DNA of 64,000 bases from Flavobacteriales bacterium (GTDB lineage Bacteria; Bacteroidota; Bacteroidia; Flavobacteriales_F; PHOS-HE28), in contig CP129489.1 in assembly GCA_030584065.1 (NCBI GenBank), positions 1,841,497 through 1,905,496 on the forward strand. The letters are read 5' to 3'. Below, in pieces: positions 16,983 to 25,194 of the stretch. The translations under genes were made by a program, and so were the position numbers. Every line of letters begins with the position of its first letter. The stretch's first letter is position 1. The notes under the pieces were generated by a model, which had not been told where the DNA came from, did not search any database, and worked only from the letters and a program-made list of their open reading frames with translations.

Positions 16983-19694
16983 ATGAACCGCATCACAGCC
17001 ACGCTGCTCTTCGCCCTGTGCGTTGCCTCCGCCGAGGCCGTCACGGTGACCATTCAAGTGCTGAAGACGCCAACGTGCACGTATGCCAATGGGCAGCTGC
17101 GCGCCAGTGTGAGCGGCGGCACCGGCCCTTACACCTACGCATGGAGCAACGGCGCCACCACGCAGATCATTGATGGCCTGTTGCCTGGGGCGTATTCCGT
17201 GACGGTGACGGACTTCGGCGGAGAACAGGCCTCGGCCAACCTCAGCAACCTGGCCGCAGGGGATTACGGCTACATGACCGGCATCTTCTTGGGCGATTAC
17301 TTCAACTGGGGGCAGCCGCTGTGCAACTCCTGGACGACCATCGGCTTCGACCCGGCCGCAGCGGAATTGGCAGGGCCCGGCCCCTACACCCTTGGCGGCG
17401 TGCAGATGGATACGATGTGGATACCGAACGATGTGGAACCGTGGTTGCCGGACTACCCTGTGCTGGCCCGGCCCTTGTTCAACCCGACCCACGGGCAAAC
17501 GAATGAATTCGATTTCGCGGATGCGAACGGGTGCCCGGGCATCTACCACGTGCAGATCGGCTGGCCCGTGCAGTTCCCGCAGACCACCATCGATGACATA
17601 CAGGGCGCCTGCACGGGAACAACCAGCGGGAGCGTCACGCTGTCCTTCACCGCGGAGGGCCACGACCAGCAGTTGCAAGGCATGATCGAGCCACAGCCGA
17701 ATGGCATCAACCCGTATTTCAGCTGCGGCAACGGTCCAAGCACGCACACCTATTCCGGATTGCCTGCTGGCGACTACACCGTGACGCTTTTCATCAGCAA
17801 CTCGAGCTTCCTGCCCAGTTCAGGCTGCAACACGCAGATCAGCTTCACCGTCCCGGACGTGGGGCCCACCTGCGGCGTGGTGAGCGGCCGTGTCTTCGTG
17901 GACAACAACCAGAACTGCGTCTCCAATTCGGGCGAAGCCGCGGTGGTGGGCACCATCCTGGAGATCCTCCCCGGACCGCACTACCTCACCACCGACGCGC
18001 AAGGGCACTATGCCAAGGTGCTGCCCCTGGGCAGCTACACCGTGGAGCAGCAGAGCACGCAGTTCGACGCGCATTGCGAGAGCGGTCCCACGCCGTTCAC
18101 CATTTCCGCAGGCACGCCCTTGGTAACGCGCAACATCGCCGACACGAGCCTGGTGGGCCTGGATGCCATGGTGTCGATCGGCAGTGGTGCGGCGCGGCCC
18201 GGCTTCGAGTTCAGCTACGGCCTCCAGGTGCGCAACCTCACGCCCACGAGCACCGGCGCCCTCACCGTCACGCTCACGATTGATCCCACGCTCATCTACC
18301 AGAGCGCCACGCCCGCGCCGAGCAGCGTGAACGGCAACACGCTCACCTGGAACCAGACCGCGCTGGGCGCGTGGCAGCAGCGGGGCCTCAACGTGCGCAC
18401 CCAGGTGCCTCCTGACGTCGGCCTGCTGGGAACGGTGCTCTCGTCAACGGTCTCACTGACCACCACCACCAACGACGGCGAGCTCTCCAACAACACCGCC
18501 ACCAACCTGCGCACCATCACCGGCGCGTACGACCCCAATGACAAGCTGGCCTACACCAGCAGTGGCAGCACATCGGCGTGGCTGATCGATGAGGATGAGT
18601 GGATCGAGTACACCATCCGCTTCCAGAACACCGGCACCGACACGGCCTTCAATGTGGTGATCACCGATACGCTGCCACCGAACCTGGATCCGGGCAGCAT
18701 CATCGTGGGTGCGGCTTCCCACAACTTCACCTGGGAGTTGCGCGATGCGGGCACCCTGAAGTTCTACTTCCCCAACATCCTCCTGCCCGATAGCAACGTG
18801 AACGAACCCCGTAGCCACGGCTTCGTCGGCTTCCGCATACGGCCGCACGAAGGACTCAGTGCGGGCGATCAGATCACCAACATCGCCAACATCTACTTCG
18901 ACTTCAACCCGCCGGTGATCACCGAGCCGAGCGTGCTGGTGGCGACGCCCGTGGTGAAGGCCGACGTGCGCGCCTTCCTCCAGGGGCCTTTTGATGCGCA
19001 GACCGGGATGATGCGCGACCTCCTGCGCGCTCAAGGCCTGGTGCCGCCTTCGGAACCCTATACCGAGCTGGGCTACGCGCACACGGGCGGCGGCGGCAAC
19101 GAGAGCGCCCGACCCGGCACGCTCGATGCCACCGGCCCGCAAGCCATCGTGGACTGGGTGGTGGTGGAGCTCCGAAGCGCCGCCCAGCCGGCCACGGTGC
19201 TGCACAGCCGCGCAGGGCTGCTGCGGTGCGACGGCCGCGTGACGGACAAGGACGGCACCAGCCCTCTTTCCTTTCCGGCACCTGCGGCCAGCTATGCGGT
19301 CAGCATCCGCCACCGCAACCACCTGGGCGCCATGATGGCGGCGCCGATCGGCCTCTCCCCCACGCCTGCGCTGATCGACTTCACCGATCCGGGCAGCGCG
19401 CTACACGGGCTGGAAGCCACCGATACCGCCAACGGTGTGCGGCTCCTCTGGGCGGGCGATGCCGATGGCAACGGGATCATGAAGTACGTGGGGGCCGGCA
19501 ACGACCGCGATCCCATCCTGGTGGGCATCGGCGGCAACACCCCCACGCAGGTCATCCCCGGTGTGTACAGCCCGCTCGACATCAACCTCGACGGACAGAT
19601 CAAGTATGTCGGCAGCGGCAACGACCGGGACCCCATCCTGCAGACCATCGGGAGCGTGGTGCCTACGGCAACCCGGGTGCAGCAACTGCCCTAG
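16983..19694 (+). CDS. Surface protein G of seven tandem paralogues, with dockerin-like C-terminal module
   Basis: A 903 aa protein, the longest and last of the array. Residues 1-655 follow the paralogue plan: signal peptide to about 20, SprB-like GGTGPYTYAWSNGATT, SdrD-B-like from about 295 with [27 protein letters not shown] at about 513, [17 protein letters not shown]. The shared homology stops abruptly after SVLVA. The rest is unlike A to F: LQGPFDAQTGMM, PYTELGYAHTGGGGNE, AIVDWVVVELR, SIRHRNHLGAMM, then two calcium-loop-like repeats, DADGNGIMKYVGAGNDR at about 826 and DINLDGQIKYVGSGNDR at about 866. This module is familiar at the ends of many Bacteroidota surface proteins and resembles dockerin loops. 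No PNP-type sorting domain is present, so export or anchoring may differ. It ends 25 bases from the convergent valS. Confidence 0.85.
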   Translation: MNRITATLLFALCVASAEAVTVTIQVLKTPTCTYANGQLRASVSGGTGPYTYAWSNGATTQIIDGLLPGAYSVTVTDFGGEQASANLSNLAAGDYGYMTGIFLGDYFNWGQPLCNSWTTIGFDPAAAELAGPGPYTLGGVQMDTMWIPNDVEPWLPDYPVLARPLFNPTHGQTNEFDFADANGCPGIYHVQIGWPVQFPQTTIDDIQGACTGTTSGSVTLSFTAEGHDQQLQGMIEPQPNGINPYFSCGNGPSTHTYSGLPAGDYTVTLFISNSSFLPSSGCNTQISFTVPDVGPTCGVVSGRVFVDNNQNCVSNSGEAAVVGTILEILPGPHYLTTDAQGHYAKVLPLGSYTVEQQSTQFDAHCESGPTPFTISAGTPLVTRNIADTSLVGLDAMVSIGSGAARPGFEFSYGLQVRNLTPTSTGALTVTLTIDPTLIYQSATPAPSSVNGNTLTWNQTALGAWQQRGLNVRTQVPPDVGLLGTVLSSTVSLTTTTNDGELSNNTATNLRTITGAYDPNDKLAYTSSGSTSAWLIDEDEWIEYTIRFQNTGTDTAFNVVITDTLPPNLDPGSIIVGAASHNFTWELRDAGTLKFYFPNILLPDSNVNEPRSHGFVGFRIRPHEGLSAGDQITNIANIYFDFNPPVITEPSVLVATPVVKADVRAFLQGPFDAQTGMMRDLLRAQGLVPPSEPYTELGYAHTGGGGNESARPGTLDATGPQAIVDWVVVELRSAAQPATVLHSRAGLLRCDGRVTDKDGTSPLSFPAPAASYAVSIRHRNHLGAMMAAPIGLSPTPALIDFTDPGSALHGLEATDTANGVRLLWAGDADGNGIMKYVGAGNDRDPILVGIGGNTPTQVIPGVYSPLDINLDGQIKYVGSGNDRDPILQTIGSVVPTATRVQQLP
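18885..18944 (+). repeat. 60-base block conserved at the DUF7619 end, copy in gene G
   Basis: Identical to the D copy; homology ends exactly here, where the replacement C-terminal module begins. Confidence 0.75.
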
Positions 19695-19719
19695 CCCAGC
19701 GCCGAAAGCCGGACGAAGC

Positions 19720-22344
19720 CTACTTCAGCACCGCCAGCCGCTCCTCCAGCGCCTTGATCTTCGCCTCCGCATCCGCCTTCTTCTTGCGCTCGTTCTCCAG
19801 CACCTGCGGCGGCGCGCCGCTCACGAAGCGCTCGTTGCTGAGCTTCTTGTCCACGCTGGCCAGGAAGCCGCGCAGGTAGTTGAGCTCCTCCTCGGCCTTC
19901 TTCGCCTCGGCGGCGGCGTCCACGTTGCTGCCCAGGTCGATGGCGTACTCGGTTGTGCCGACCAGGAAAGTGACACTGCCCTCACTGGCTTTCTCCACCC
20001 CGTGGATGGCACCCACGTTGGCGAGCTTGTTCACCAGGGATGCAACAGCGGCCCGCAGCGGGGCGGAGCCCTTCACCTGAAGGTCCAACGCTTCCTTGGG
20101 GCTCATGCCGCGCTCATTGCGGGTGTTACGCACGGCGCTCACCAGGTCGAAGGCATGCTGCACCTCGGCCTCCAGCTCCGCGTCGCCTGCACCGCCCTTC
20201 GGCCATGCCGCGATGATGATGTCCTCGCCCGCCTTGCGCTCGCGCAGGTGGTGCCACAGCTCCTCGGTGAGGAAGGGCATGTAGGGGTGCAGCAGCTTCA
20301 GCACATCCTCGAAGAGACCGATGGTGGCCTCGTAGGTCGCCGCATCGATCGGCTGCGCCACGCCGTCCACGAAGGCGGGCTTGATGCTCTCGAGGTACCA
20401 GCTGCAGAGCTCGTCCCAGATCAGCTTGTAGGTGGTCATCAGCGCCTCGCTGATGCGGAACTGGTCGTACAGGCCATCGAGCTCGGCGGTGGTGCGCACC
20501 ACGCGGCTGCGCATCCAGGCCACGGCCGCCGCATTGCCTGCGGGTTGTTCCTGCTGAGCTACCGTCCAGCCCTTCACCAGGCGGAAGGCGTTCCAGATCT
20601 TGTTGCTGAAGTTGCGGCCCTGCTCGCAGAGGCTCTCGTCGAAGGGCAGGTCGTTACCGGCCGGTGAGGAGAAGAGCATGCCGGTGCGCACGCCGTCAGC
20701 GCCGTACTTGGCGATGAGGTCGAGCGGGTCGGGGCTATTGCCCAGGCTCTTGCTCATCTTCCGGCCGAGCTTGTCGCGCACGATGCCCGTGAGGTACACG
20801 TTCTTGAAGGGGATCTCGCCGCGGTACTCCATGCCCGCCATGATCATGCGCGCCACCCAGAAGAAGAGGATCTCCGGCGCGGTCACCAGGTCGTTGGTGG
20901 GGTAGTAGTACTTGATGTCGGCGTTGTCCGGGTCCTTGAAGCCGTCGAACACGCTGATGGGCCAGAGCCAGCTGCTGAACCAGGTGTCCACCACGTCCTC
21001 GTCCTGCTTGATCCCGTTGGTGCTTTGCCCTGCCTTGGTGAACTGGTCAATGGCCTCCTGTTCGGTGCGGCACACGGCCACATCACCGGCCTCGTTGTAC
21101 CACGCCGGGATCTGCTGGCCCCACCACAACTGGCGGCTGATGCACCAGTCGCGCACGTTCTCCATCCAGTAGGTGTAGGTGTTCACGAACTTCTGCGGGT
21201 GCAGCTTCACGCGGCCGTCCTTCACCACTTCCAGCGCGGGCTTGGCGAGCTCGCCCATCTTCACGAACCACTGCAGGCTCAGGCGCGGCTCGATCACGGC
21301 ATCGGTGCGCTCGCTGGTGCCCACCTTGTTCACGATGTCCTCGGTCTTCACGAGGTGCCCCTTCTCCTCCAGTTCCTTCGCGATCTTCTTGCGCACCACG
21401 AAGCGGTCCTCGCCCACGTAGAGCTGCGCGGCGGCGCTCAGCGTGCCGTTGGGTTCCAGGATGTCGATGGTCTCCAGGTCGTGCTTCTTGCCCAGCTCGT
21501 GGTCGTTCACGTCGTGCGCGGGCGTCACCTTCAAGGCCCCGGTGCCGAACTCGCGCTCCACGTACGCATCGAAGATCACGGGGATGCTGCGTTCGATCAG
21601 CGGCACGAGCACGCGCTTGCCCTTGAGGCGCGCATAGCGCTCGTCTTCGGGGTGCACGGCCACGGCCGTATCGCCGAGGATGGTCTCCGGGCGCGTGGTG
21701 GCGATGGTTACCCACTCGTCCGCGGTGCCTTCCACCTTGTATCGCACATGGTAGAGCTTGGAGTTGACCTCTTTGTAGATCACCTCCTCGTCGCTCACGG
21801 CCGTCAACGCCACCGGGTCCCAGTTCACCATCCGCAGGCCGCGGTACACGAGGCCCTTCCTGTGCAGGTCGATGAACACGTCGATCACCGCGTCGCTGAG
21901 GTCGGGCTCCATGGTGAAGCGCGTGCGGTCCCAGTCGCAGCTGGCGCCGAGCTTCTTCAACTGCTCCAGGATCACGCCGCCGTACTTCTCCTTCCACGCG
22001 AAGGCGTGCTCCAGGAACTTCTCGCGGCCGATCGCGCTCTTCTTGATGCCCTGCTCGCCGAGCAGCCGCACCACCTTCGCCTCGGTGGCGATGCTCGCAT
22101 GGTCGGTGCCCGGCACCCAGCAGGCGTTCTTCCCCAGCATGCGGGCGCGGCGCACCAGCACGTCCTGGATGGTGTTGTTGAGCATGTGCCCCATGTGCAG
22201 CACGCCGGTGACGTTGGGCGGCGGGATCACCACGGTGTAGGGCTCGCGGCCGTCGGGCACGCTGCGGAAGTAGCCCTTCTCCATCCAATGCTGGTACCAC
22301 TTGCCTTCGGCCTGCTGCGGCTCGTATCGCTTGGGGATCTCCAT
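19720..22344 (-). CDS. valS: Valine--tRNA ligase
   Basis: An 874 aa class I aminoacyl-tRNA synthetase that charges tRNA-Val. PPPNVTGVLHMGH contains the HIGH signature at residues 50-53; the CP1 editing domain has TTRPETILGDTAVAVHP; GRKMSKSLGN holds KMSKS at 529-533; the C-terminus (about 810-874) is the Lys/Glu-rich coiled-coil arm of ValRS. The start at 22344 (MEIPKRYEPQQAEGKW) is where the family begins; the frame is open upstream but that stretch is not ValRS-like. Monocistronic, convergent with gene G and divergent from the DUF1573 pair. Confidence 0.97.
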   Translation of the reverse strand: MEIPKRYEPQQAEGKWYQHWMEKGYFRSVPDGREPYTVVIPPPNVTGVLHMGHMLNNTIQDVLVRRARMLGKNACWVPGTDHASIATEAKVVRLLGEQGIKKSAIGREKFLEHAFAWKEKYGGVILEQLKKLGASCDWDRTRFTMEPDLSDAVIDVFIDLHRKGLVYRGLRMVNWDPVALTAVSDEEVIYKEVNSKLYHVRYKVEGTADEWVTIATTRPETILGDTAVAVHPEDERYARLKGKRVLVPLIERSIPVIFDAYVEREFGTGALKVTPAHDVNDHELGKKHDLETIDILEPNGTLSAAAQLYVGEDRFVVRKKIAKELEEKGHLVKTEDIVNKVGTSERTDAVIEPRLSLQWFVKMGELAKPALEVVKDGRVKLHPQKFVNTYTYWMENVRDWCISRQLWWGQQIPAWYNEAGDVAVCRTEQEAIDQFTKAGQSTNGIKQDEDVVDTWFSSWLWPISVFDGFKDPDNADIKYYYPTNDLVTAPEILFFWVARMIMAGMEYRGEIPFKNVYLTGIVRDKLGRKMSKSLGNSPDPLDLIAKYGADGVRTGMLFSSPAGNDLPFDESLCEQGRNFSNKIWNAFRLVKGWTVAQQEQPAGNAAAVAWMRSRVVRTTAELDGLYDQFRISEALMTTYKLIWDELCSWYLESIKPAFVDGVAQPIDAATYEATIGLFEDVLKLLHPYMPFLTEELWHHLRERKAGEDIIIAAWPKGGAGDAELEAEVQHAFDLVSAVRNTRNERGMSPKEALDLQVKGSAPLRAAVASLVNKLANVGAIHGVEKASEGSVTFLVGTTEYAIDLGSNVDAAAEAKKAEEELNYLRGFLASVDKKLSNERFVSGAPPQVLENERKKKADAEAKIKALEERLAVLK

Positions 22345-22360
22345 CTGCTGAAAATGAGGC

Positions 22361-22369
22361 GCGAAAGTA
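22361..22369 (-). promoter_or_regulatory. Putative -7 box TACTTTCGC for valS
   Basis: Minus-strand TACTTTCGC fits TAnnTTCGC and lies 16 bases before the valS ATG, giving a leader of roughly ten bases. No -33 TTG is evident. Confidence 0.5.
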
Positions 22370-22424
22370 GCCGCGCCGGCCCACCAGGCGCGGATGCGGC
22401 CTTCGGCGGGACGCGATACGGCCG

Positions 22425-22446
22425 CTGTTAATGTCCTGTTAAGGTC
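22425..22446 (+). promoter_or_regulatory. Tandem 11-base direct repeat CTGTTAAnGTC
   Basis: CTGTTAATGTC (22425-22435) is followed directly by CTGTTAAGGTC (22436-22446), two 11-base units differing at one position. On the other strand they read TTAACAG-GACA-TTAACAG, the one-turn spacing of OmpR/PhoB-type response-regulator half sites. They lie 64 bases before the first DUF1573 start and about 60 bases upstream of the valS box. Confidence 0.45.
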
Positions 22447-22509
22447 CCGGCGACGGTTCAACGCGGCATCACCTTTGGCGTACGCAATCCACGAAAACCA
22501 ACCAATCGC

Positions 22510-22971
22510 ATGAACAAGCTTCTCCTCTCCCTCGGTTTCGGCCTGGCCGTGCTCACGGCTGCCGCTCAGACCACCGCCAAGCCCGTGGGCGGCTCCGGCC
22601 CCATGATCAGCGTGGACAAGGAATCGCACGACTACGGCACCATCCCGCAGGGCGCCAACGGCACCTGCGAGTTCACGGTGACCAACACCGGCGATGCCCC
22701 CCTGATCATCACCCAGTGCCAGGGCAGCTGCGGCTGCACCGTGCCCAAGTGCGACACCACCCCCATCAAGCCCGGTGAGAAGAGCACCATCACGGTGAAG
22801 TACGACACCAACCGCGTGGGCCCCATCAACAAGAGCGTCACCATCACCAGCAACGCCACCAACGCCCCCAGCAAGATCGTCACGATCAAGGGCACCGTGG
22901 AGGCCGCTGCCTCCACCCCCACCTCGCCGGTGAAGGAGGCCAGCCCGATGGCCCCGGTGGAGAAGCACTAA
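22510..22971 (+). CDS. DUF1573 secreted protein, copy 1
   Basis: A 153 aa secreted protein: signal peptide 1-19 (MNKLLLSLGFGLAVLTAAA), then one DUF1573 domain with HDYGTIPQGANG, FTVTNTGDAPLIIT, CQGSCGCTVPKC and a C-terminal strand ending IVTIKGTV. The fold is an immunoglobulin-like ASH/PapD-type domain, common in Bacteroidota and without a defined biochemical role. The C-terminal 20 residues are a Pro/Ala-rich tail absent from the second copy. CACCTTTG at 22470-22477, one mismatch from the -7 consensus, may serve as its promoter. Followed 16 bases later by a close paralogue. Confidence 0.9.
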   Translation: MNKLLLSLGFGLAVLTAAAQTTAKPVGGSGPMISVDKESHDYGTIPQGANGTCEFTVTNTGDAPLIITQCQGSCGCTVPKCDTTPIKPGEKSTITVKYDTNRVGPINKSVTITSNATNAPSKIVTIKGTVEAAASTPTSPVKEASPMAPVEKH

Positions 22972-22987
22972 GCACCCTGCCGCATCC

Positions 22988-23410
22988 ATGAAGAAGCTCC
23001 TGCTCCCCTTCGTCCTGCTGCTCGCCACCGCCACGGCCCACGCCCAGGTGGAAGGCAAGCCCGTGGGCGGAACCGGCCCCATGATCAGCGTGGACAAGGA
23101 CGTGCACGACTACGGCACCATCGCCCAGGGCGCCAACGGCGAATGCACCTTCACGGTGACCAACACCGGCGATGCGCCCCTGATCATCACCAACTGCAAG
23201 GGCAGCTGCGGCTGCACGGTGCCCAAGTGCGACACCGAGCCCATCAAGCCCGGCGGCAAGAGCGCCATCACCGTGCGCTACGACACCAAGCGCACCGGCC
23301 CCATCAACAAGAGCGTCACCATCACCAGCAACGCCACCAACGCACCGGACAAGGTGGTGCGCATCAAGGGCATGGTGGAGGGCTCCGCGGCCGCGCCCGC
23401 AACGAACTGA
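22988..23410 (+). CDS. DUF1573 secreted protein, copy 2
   Basis: A 140 aa paralogue of the preceding gene, with near-identical DNA over most of the mature domain (KPVGG, GPMISVDK, HDYGTI, GSCGCTVPKCDT). It differs mainly in the signal peptide and tail. Adjacent tandem copies and short spacing suggest a duplication and shared transcription; a strong hairpin terminator follows. Periplasmic or outer-membrane location is inferred from the signal peptide (ending ATAHAQ). Function unknown. Confidence 0.9.
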   Translation: MKKLLLPFVLLLATATAHAQVEGKPVGGTGPMISVDKDVHDYGTIAQGANGECTFTVTNTGDAPLIITNCKGSCGCTVPKCDTEPIKPGGKSAITVRYDTKRTGPINKSVTITSNATNAPDKVVRIKGMVEGSAAAPATN

Positions 23411-23431
23411 CCACTCCCCGGAGCGCACGCC

Positions 23432-23462
23432 GAAGGGCCCCTCCCGCCAGGAGGGGCCCTTC
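23432..23462 (+). terminator. Hairpin terminator after the DUF1573 pair
   Basis: A perfect 13-base stem, GAAGGGCCCCTCC (23432-23444) pairing with 23450-23462, around a CGCCA loop and followed by GCTTTG. It lies 22 bases after the stop of copy 2. Confidence 0.75.
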
Positions 23463-23480
23463 GCTTTGTCCGGCTATGCC

Positions 23481-23489
23481 GATCTTCGC
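23481..23489 (+). promoter_or_regulatory. Possible -7 box GATCTTCGC for the aminotransferase
   Basis: One mismatch from TAnnTTCGC, 20 bases before the ATG at 23510 and just after the preceding terminator. Confidence 0.3.
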
Positions 23490-23509
23490 GCCCCTCAACC
23501 GAACCCGCC

Positions 23510-24739
23510 ATGCCCGCGATCTCCTCCAAAGGCCGGATGATGCCCCCCTCGCCCATCCGCAAGCTCGTGCCCTATGCCGAAGCGGCCAAGAAGCGCGGCA
23601 CCTCGGTCATCCACCTCAACATCGGGCAGCCCGACATCGCCACGCCCCAAGTGGCCCTCGACGCCATCCGCAGGCTCGACCGCACGGTGATCGAATACAG
23701 CCACAGCGCCGGCTACGAGAGCTACCGCAAGGGCCTGGCCGCCTACTACGCCGGGCACGGCATCGCCGTCACCCACGAGCAGATCATCGTCACCAACGGC
23801 GGCAGCGAGGCGCTGCTCTTCGCCATGATGGCCTGCTTCGAGCCCGGCGACGAGGTGATCATCCCCGAGCCCTACTACGCCAACTACAACAGCTTCGCCG
23901 TCAGCGCCGGCGTCACCGTGGTGCCCGTGCGCTGCACCATCGGCGACGGCTTCGCCCTGCCGCCCATCAGCGCCTTCGAGGCCCTGATCACCCCGCGCAC
24001 CAAGGGCATCCTCATCTGCAACCCCGGCAACCCCACCGGCTACCTCTACAGCCGCGCCGAGCTGGAGACCCTCCGCGCCATCGTCCTCAAGCACGACCTC
24101 TTCCTCTTCGCCGACGAGGTCTACCGCGAATTCTGCTACGACGGCGCCACCCCCGTGAGCGCCCTGGCGCTGGAGGGGCTGGAGCAGCATGCCGTGCTGG
24201 TGGACAGCGTGAGCAAGCGCTACAGCATGTGCGGTGCACGCGTGGGCGCCTTCGTCACCCGCAACGCCGAACTGCTCGCCGCCGTGCTCAAGTTCGCCCA
24301 GGCCCGCCTCAGCCCGCCCACCTTCGGGCAGATCGCCAGCGAGGCCGCCCTGCGCACACCCCAGTCGTACTTCGATGACGTGAAGGCCGAGTACGTGCAG
24401 CGCCGCGACATCCTCGTCGACGGCCTCAACGCCATCCCCGGCGTCACCTGCCCCAAGCCCAAGGGCGCCTTCTACTGCGTGGCTGAACTGCCCATCGACG
24501 ACAGCGACGCCTTCTGCCAGTGGCTCCTGGAGTCCTTCAGCCACGAAGGGCATACCGTGATGATGGCCCCCGCCACCGGCTTCTACGCCGACCCGGCCAC
24601 CGGCCGCCGGCAGGTGCGCCTGGCTTACGTGCTGGAGCAGCCCCTGCTGCGGCGCGCCGTGGAATGCCTGCGCCGTGCCCTGGAGGTCTACCCCGGCCGC
24701 ACCGCCCTTGCGCCGGCCGCCGCCGTCGCCGCCCGCTGA
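23510..24739 (+). CDS. PLP-dependent class I/II aminotransferase
   Basis: A 409 aa fold-type I aminotransferase. Seen are NIGQPDIATP near the N-terminus, TNGGSEALLFAMMACFEPGDEV, CNPGNPTGYLYS, DEVYREF, and VSKRYSMCGARVG, in which Lys236 should form the Schiff base with pyridoxal phosphate. The arginine segment RQVRLAYVLE near the C-terminus fits carboxylate binding. The substrate is unclear (aspartate, aromatic or branched-chain acids), as no biosynthetic neighbours help. It ends with an alanine-rich tail after VYPGRTALAP. It stands alone between a terminator and the next secreted-protein block. Confidence 0.9.
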   Translation: MPAISSKGRMMPPSPIRKLVPYAEAAKKRGTSVIHLNIGQPDIATPQVALDAIRRLDRTVIEYSHSAGYESYRKGLAAYYAGHGIAVTHEQIIVTNGGSEALLFAMMACFEPGDEVIIPEPYYANYNSFAVSAGVTVVPVRCTIGDGFALPPISAFEALITPRTKGILICNPGNPTGYLYSRAELETLRAIVLKHDLFLFADEVYREFCYDGATPVSALALEGLEQHAVLVDSVSKRYSMCGARVGAFVTRNAELLAAVLKFAQARLSPPTFGQIASEAALRTPQSYFDDVKAEYVQRRDILVDGLNAIPGVTCPKPKGAFYCVAELPIDDSDAFCQWLLESFSHEGHTVMMAPATGFYADPATGRRQVRLAYVLEQPLLRRAVECLRRALEVYPGRTALAPAAAVAAR

Positions 24740-24856
24740 GCCCCTTCCGCTCATCCGCTGCGCCCGGCCGCTTCATCGGCCTGTAACCCCCATTCGTCGG
24801 CGCCCGTTGAAGCGGGCCGGCTCGGACCACTCATCCGGGCCGTGAATACGACCGAC

Positions 24857-25189
24857 ATGCGCACGATCCATTGGACCCTCAGCCTGCTGCTGGCCCTCGC
24901 CGCCCTCACCGGCCGCGCCCAGGAGGGACAGGAAGGCGAAGAGCACCGCTACCAGTTCCAGGTGAACGGGGAGCTGAGCGCTTACACCGAGAAGCTCCTG
25001 CTCGAATCCATGTCCGGCTTCGATCCCGCCATGCGCGTGGACATCGACCGGCCCACCCGGGCGATGAAGGTGCTGGCCTACCGCCCCCTCGACCCCCAGG
25101 CCGTGGTGGACCTGGCCGCTCAGTTCGGCGTGGCCCTCGCGCCCCGCCGCCTCCATCCTGCGCCCCGCGTGGACAACCCCATCCAATAA
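24857..25189 (+). CDS. Small secreted protein, partner 1 of a small/large pair
   Basis: A 110 aa protein with signal peptide MRTIHWTLSLLLALAALTGRA, then a short domain: HRYQFQVNGEL, a helix (AYTEKLLLESM), DPAMRVDIDRPTRAMKVLAYRPLDPQ in two likely strands, and a second helix VVDLAAQFGV. The beta-alpha-beta-beta-alpha order recalls ferredoxin-like/HMA folds but has no CxxC. The same pattern recurs in the small proteins at 28021 and 30429. The in-frame GTG at 24842 is possible, but the ATG at 24857 places the signal peptide correctly. It ends 5 bases before the large T9SS protein. Function unknown. Confidence 0.75.
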   Translation: MRTIHWTLSLLLALAALTGRAQEGQEGEEHRYQFQVNGELSAYTEKLLLESMSGFDPAMRVDIDRPTRAMKVLAYRPLDPQAVVDLAAQFGVALAPRRLHPAPRVDNPIQ

Positions 25190-25194
25190 GCACC

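Noticed and set aside
10038..18944. Regularly spaced 60-base repeats considered as an array of mobile or CRISPR-like repeats
   Set aside because: Each copy lies in frame inside a coding domain at about 2.2 kb spacing, which follows from gene duplication.
22345..23097. N-terminal extension of ValRS through the DUF1573 gene
   Set aside because: ValRS homology starts at MEIPKRYEPQ; the extension is antisense to a real gene.
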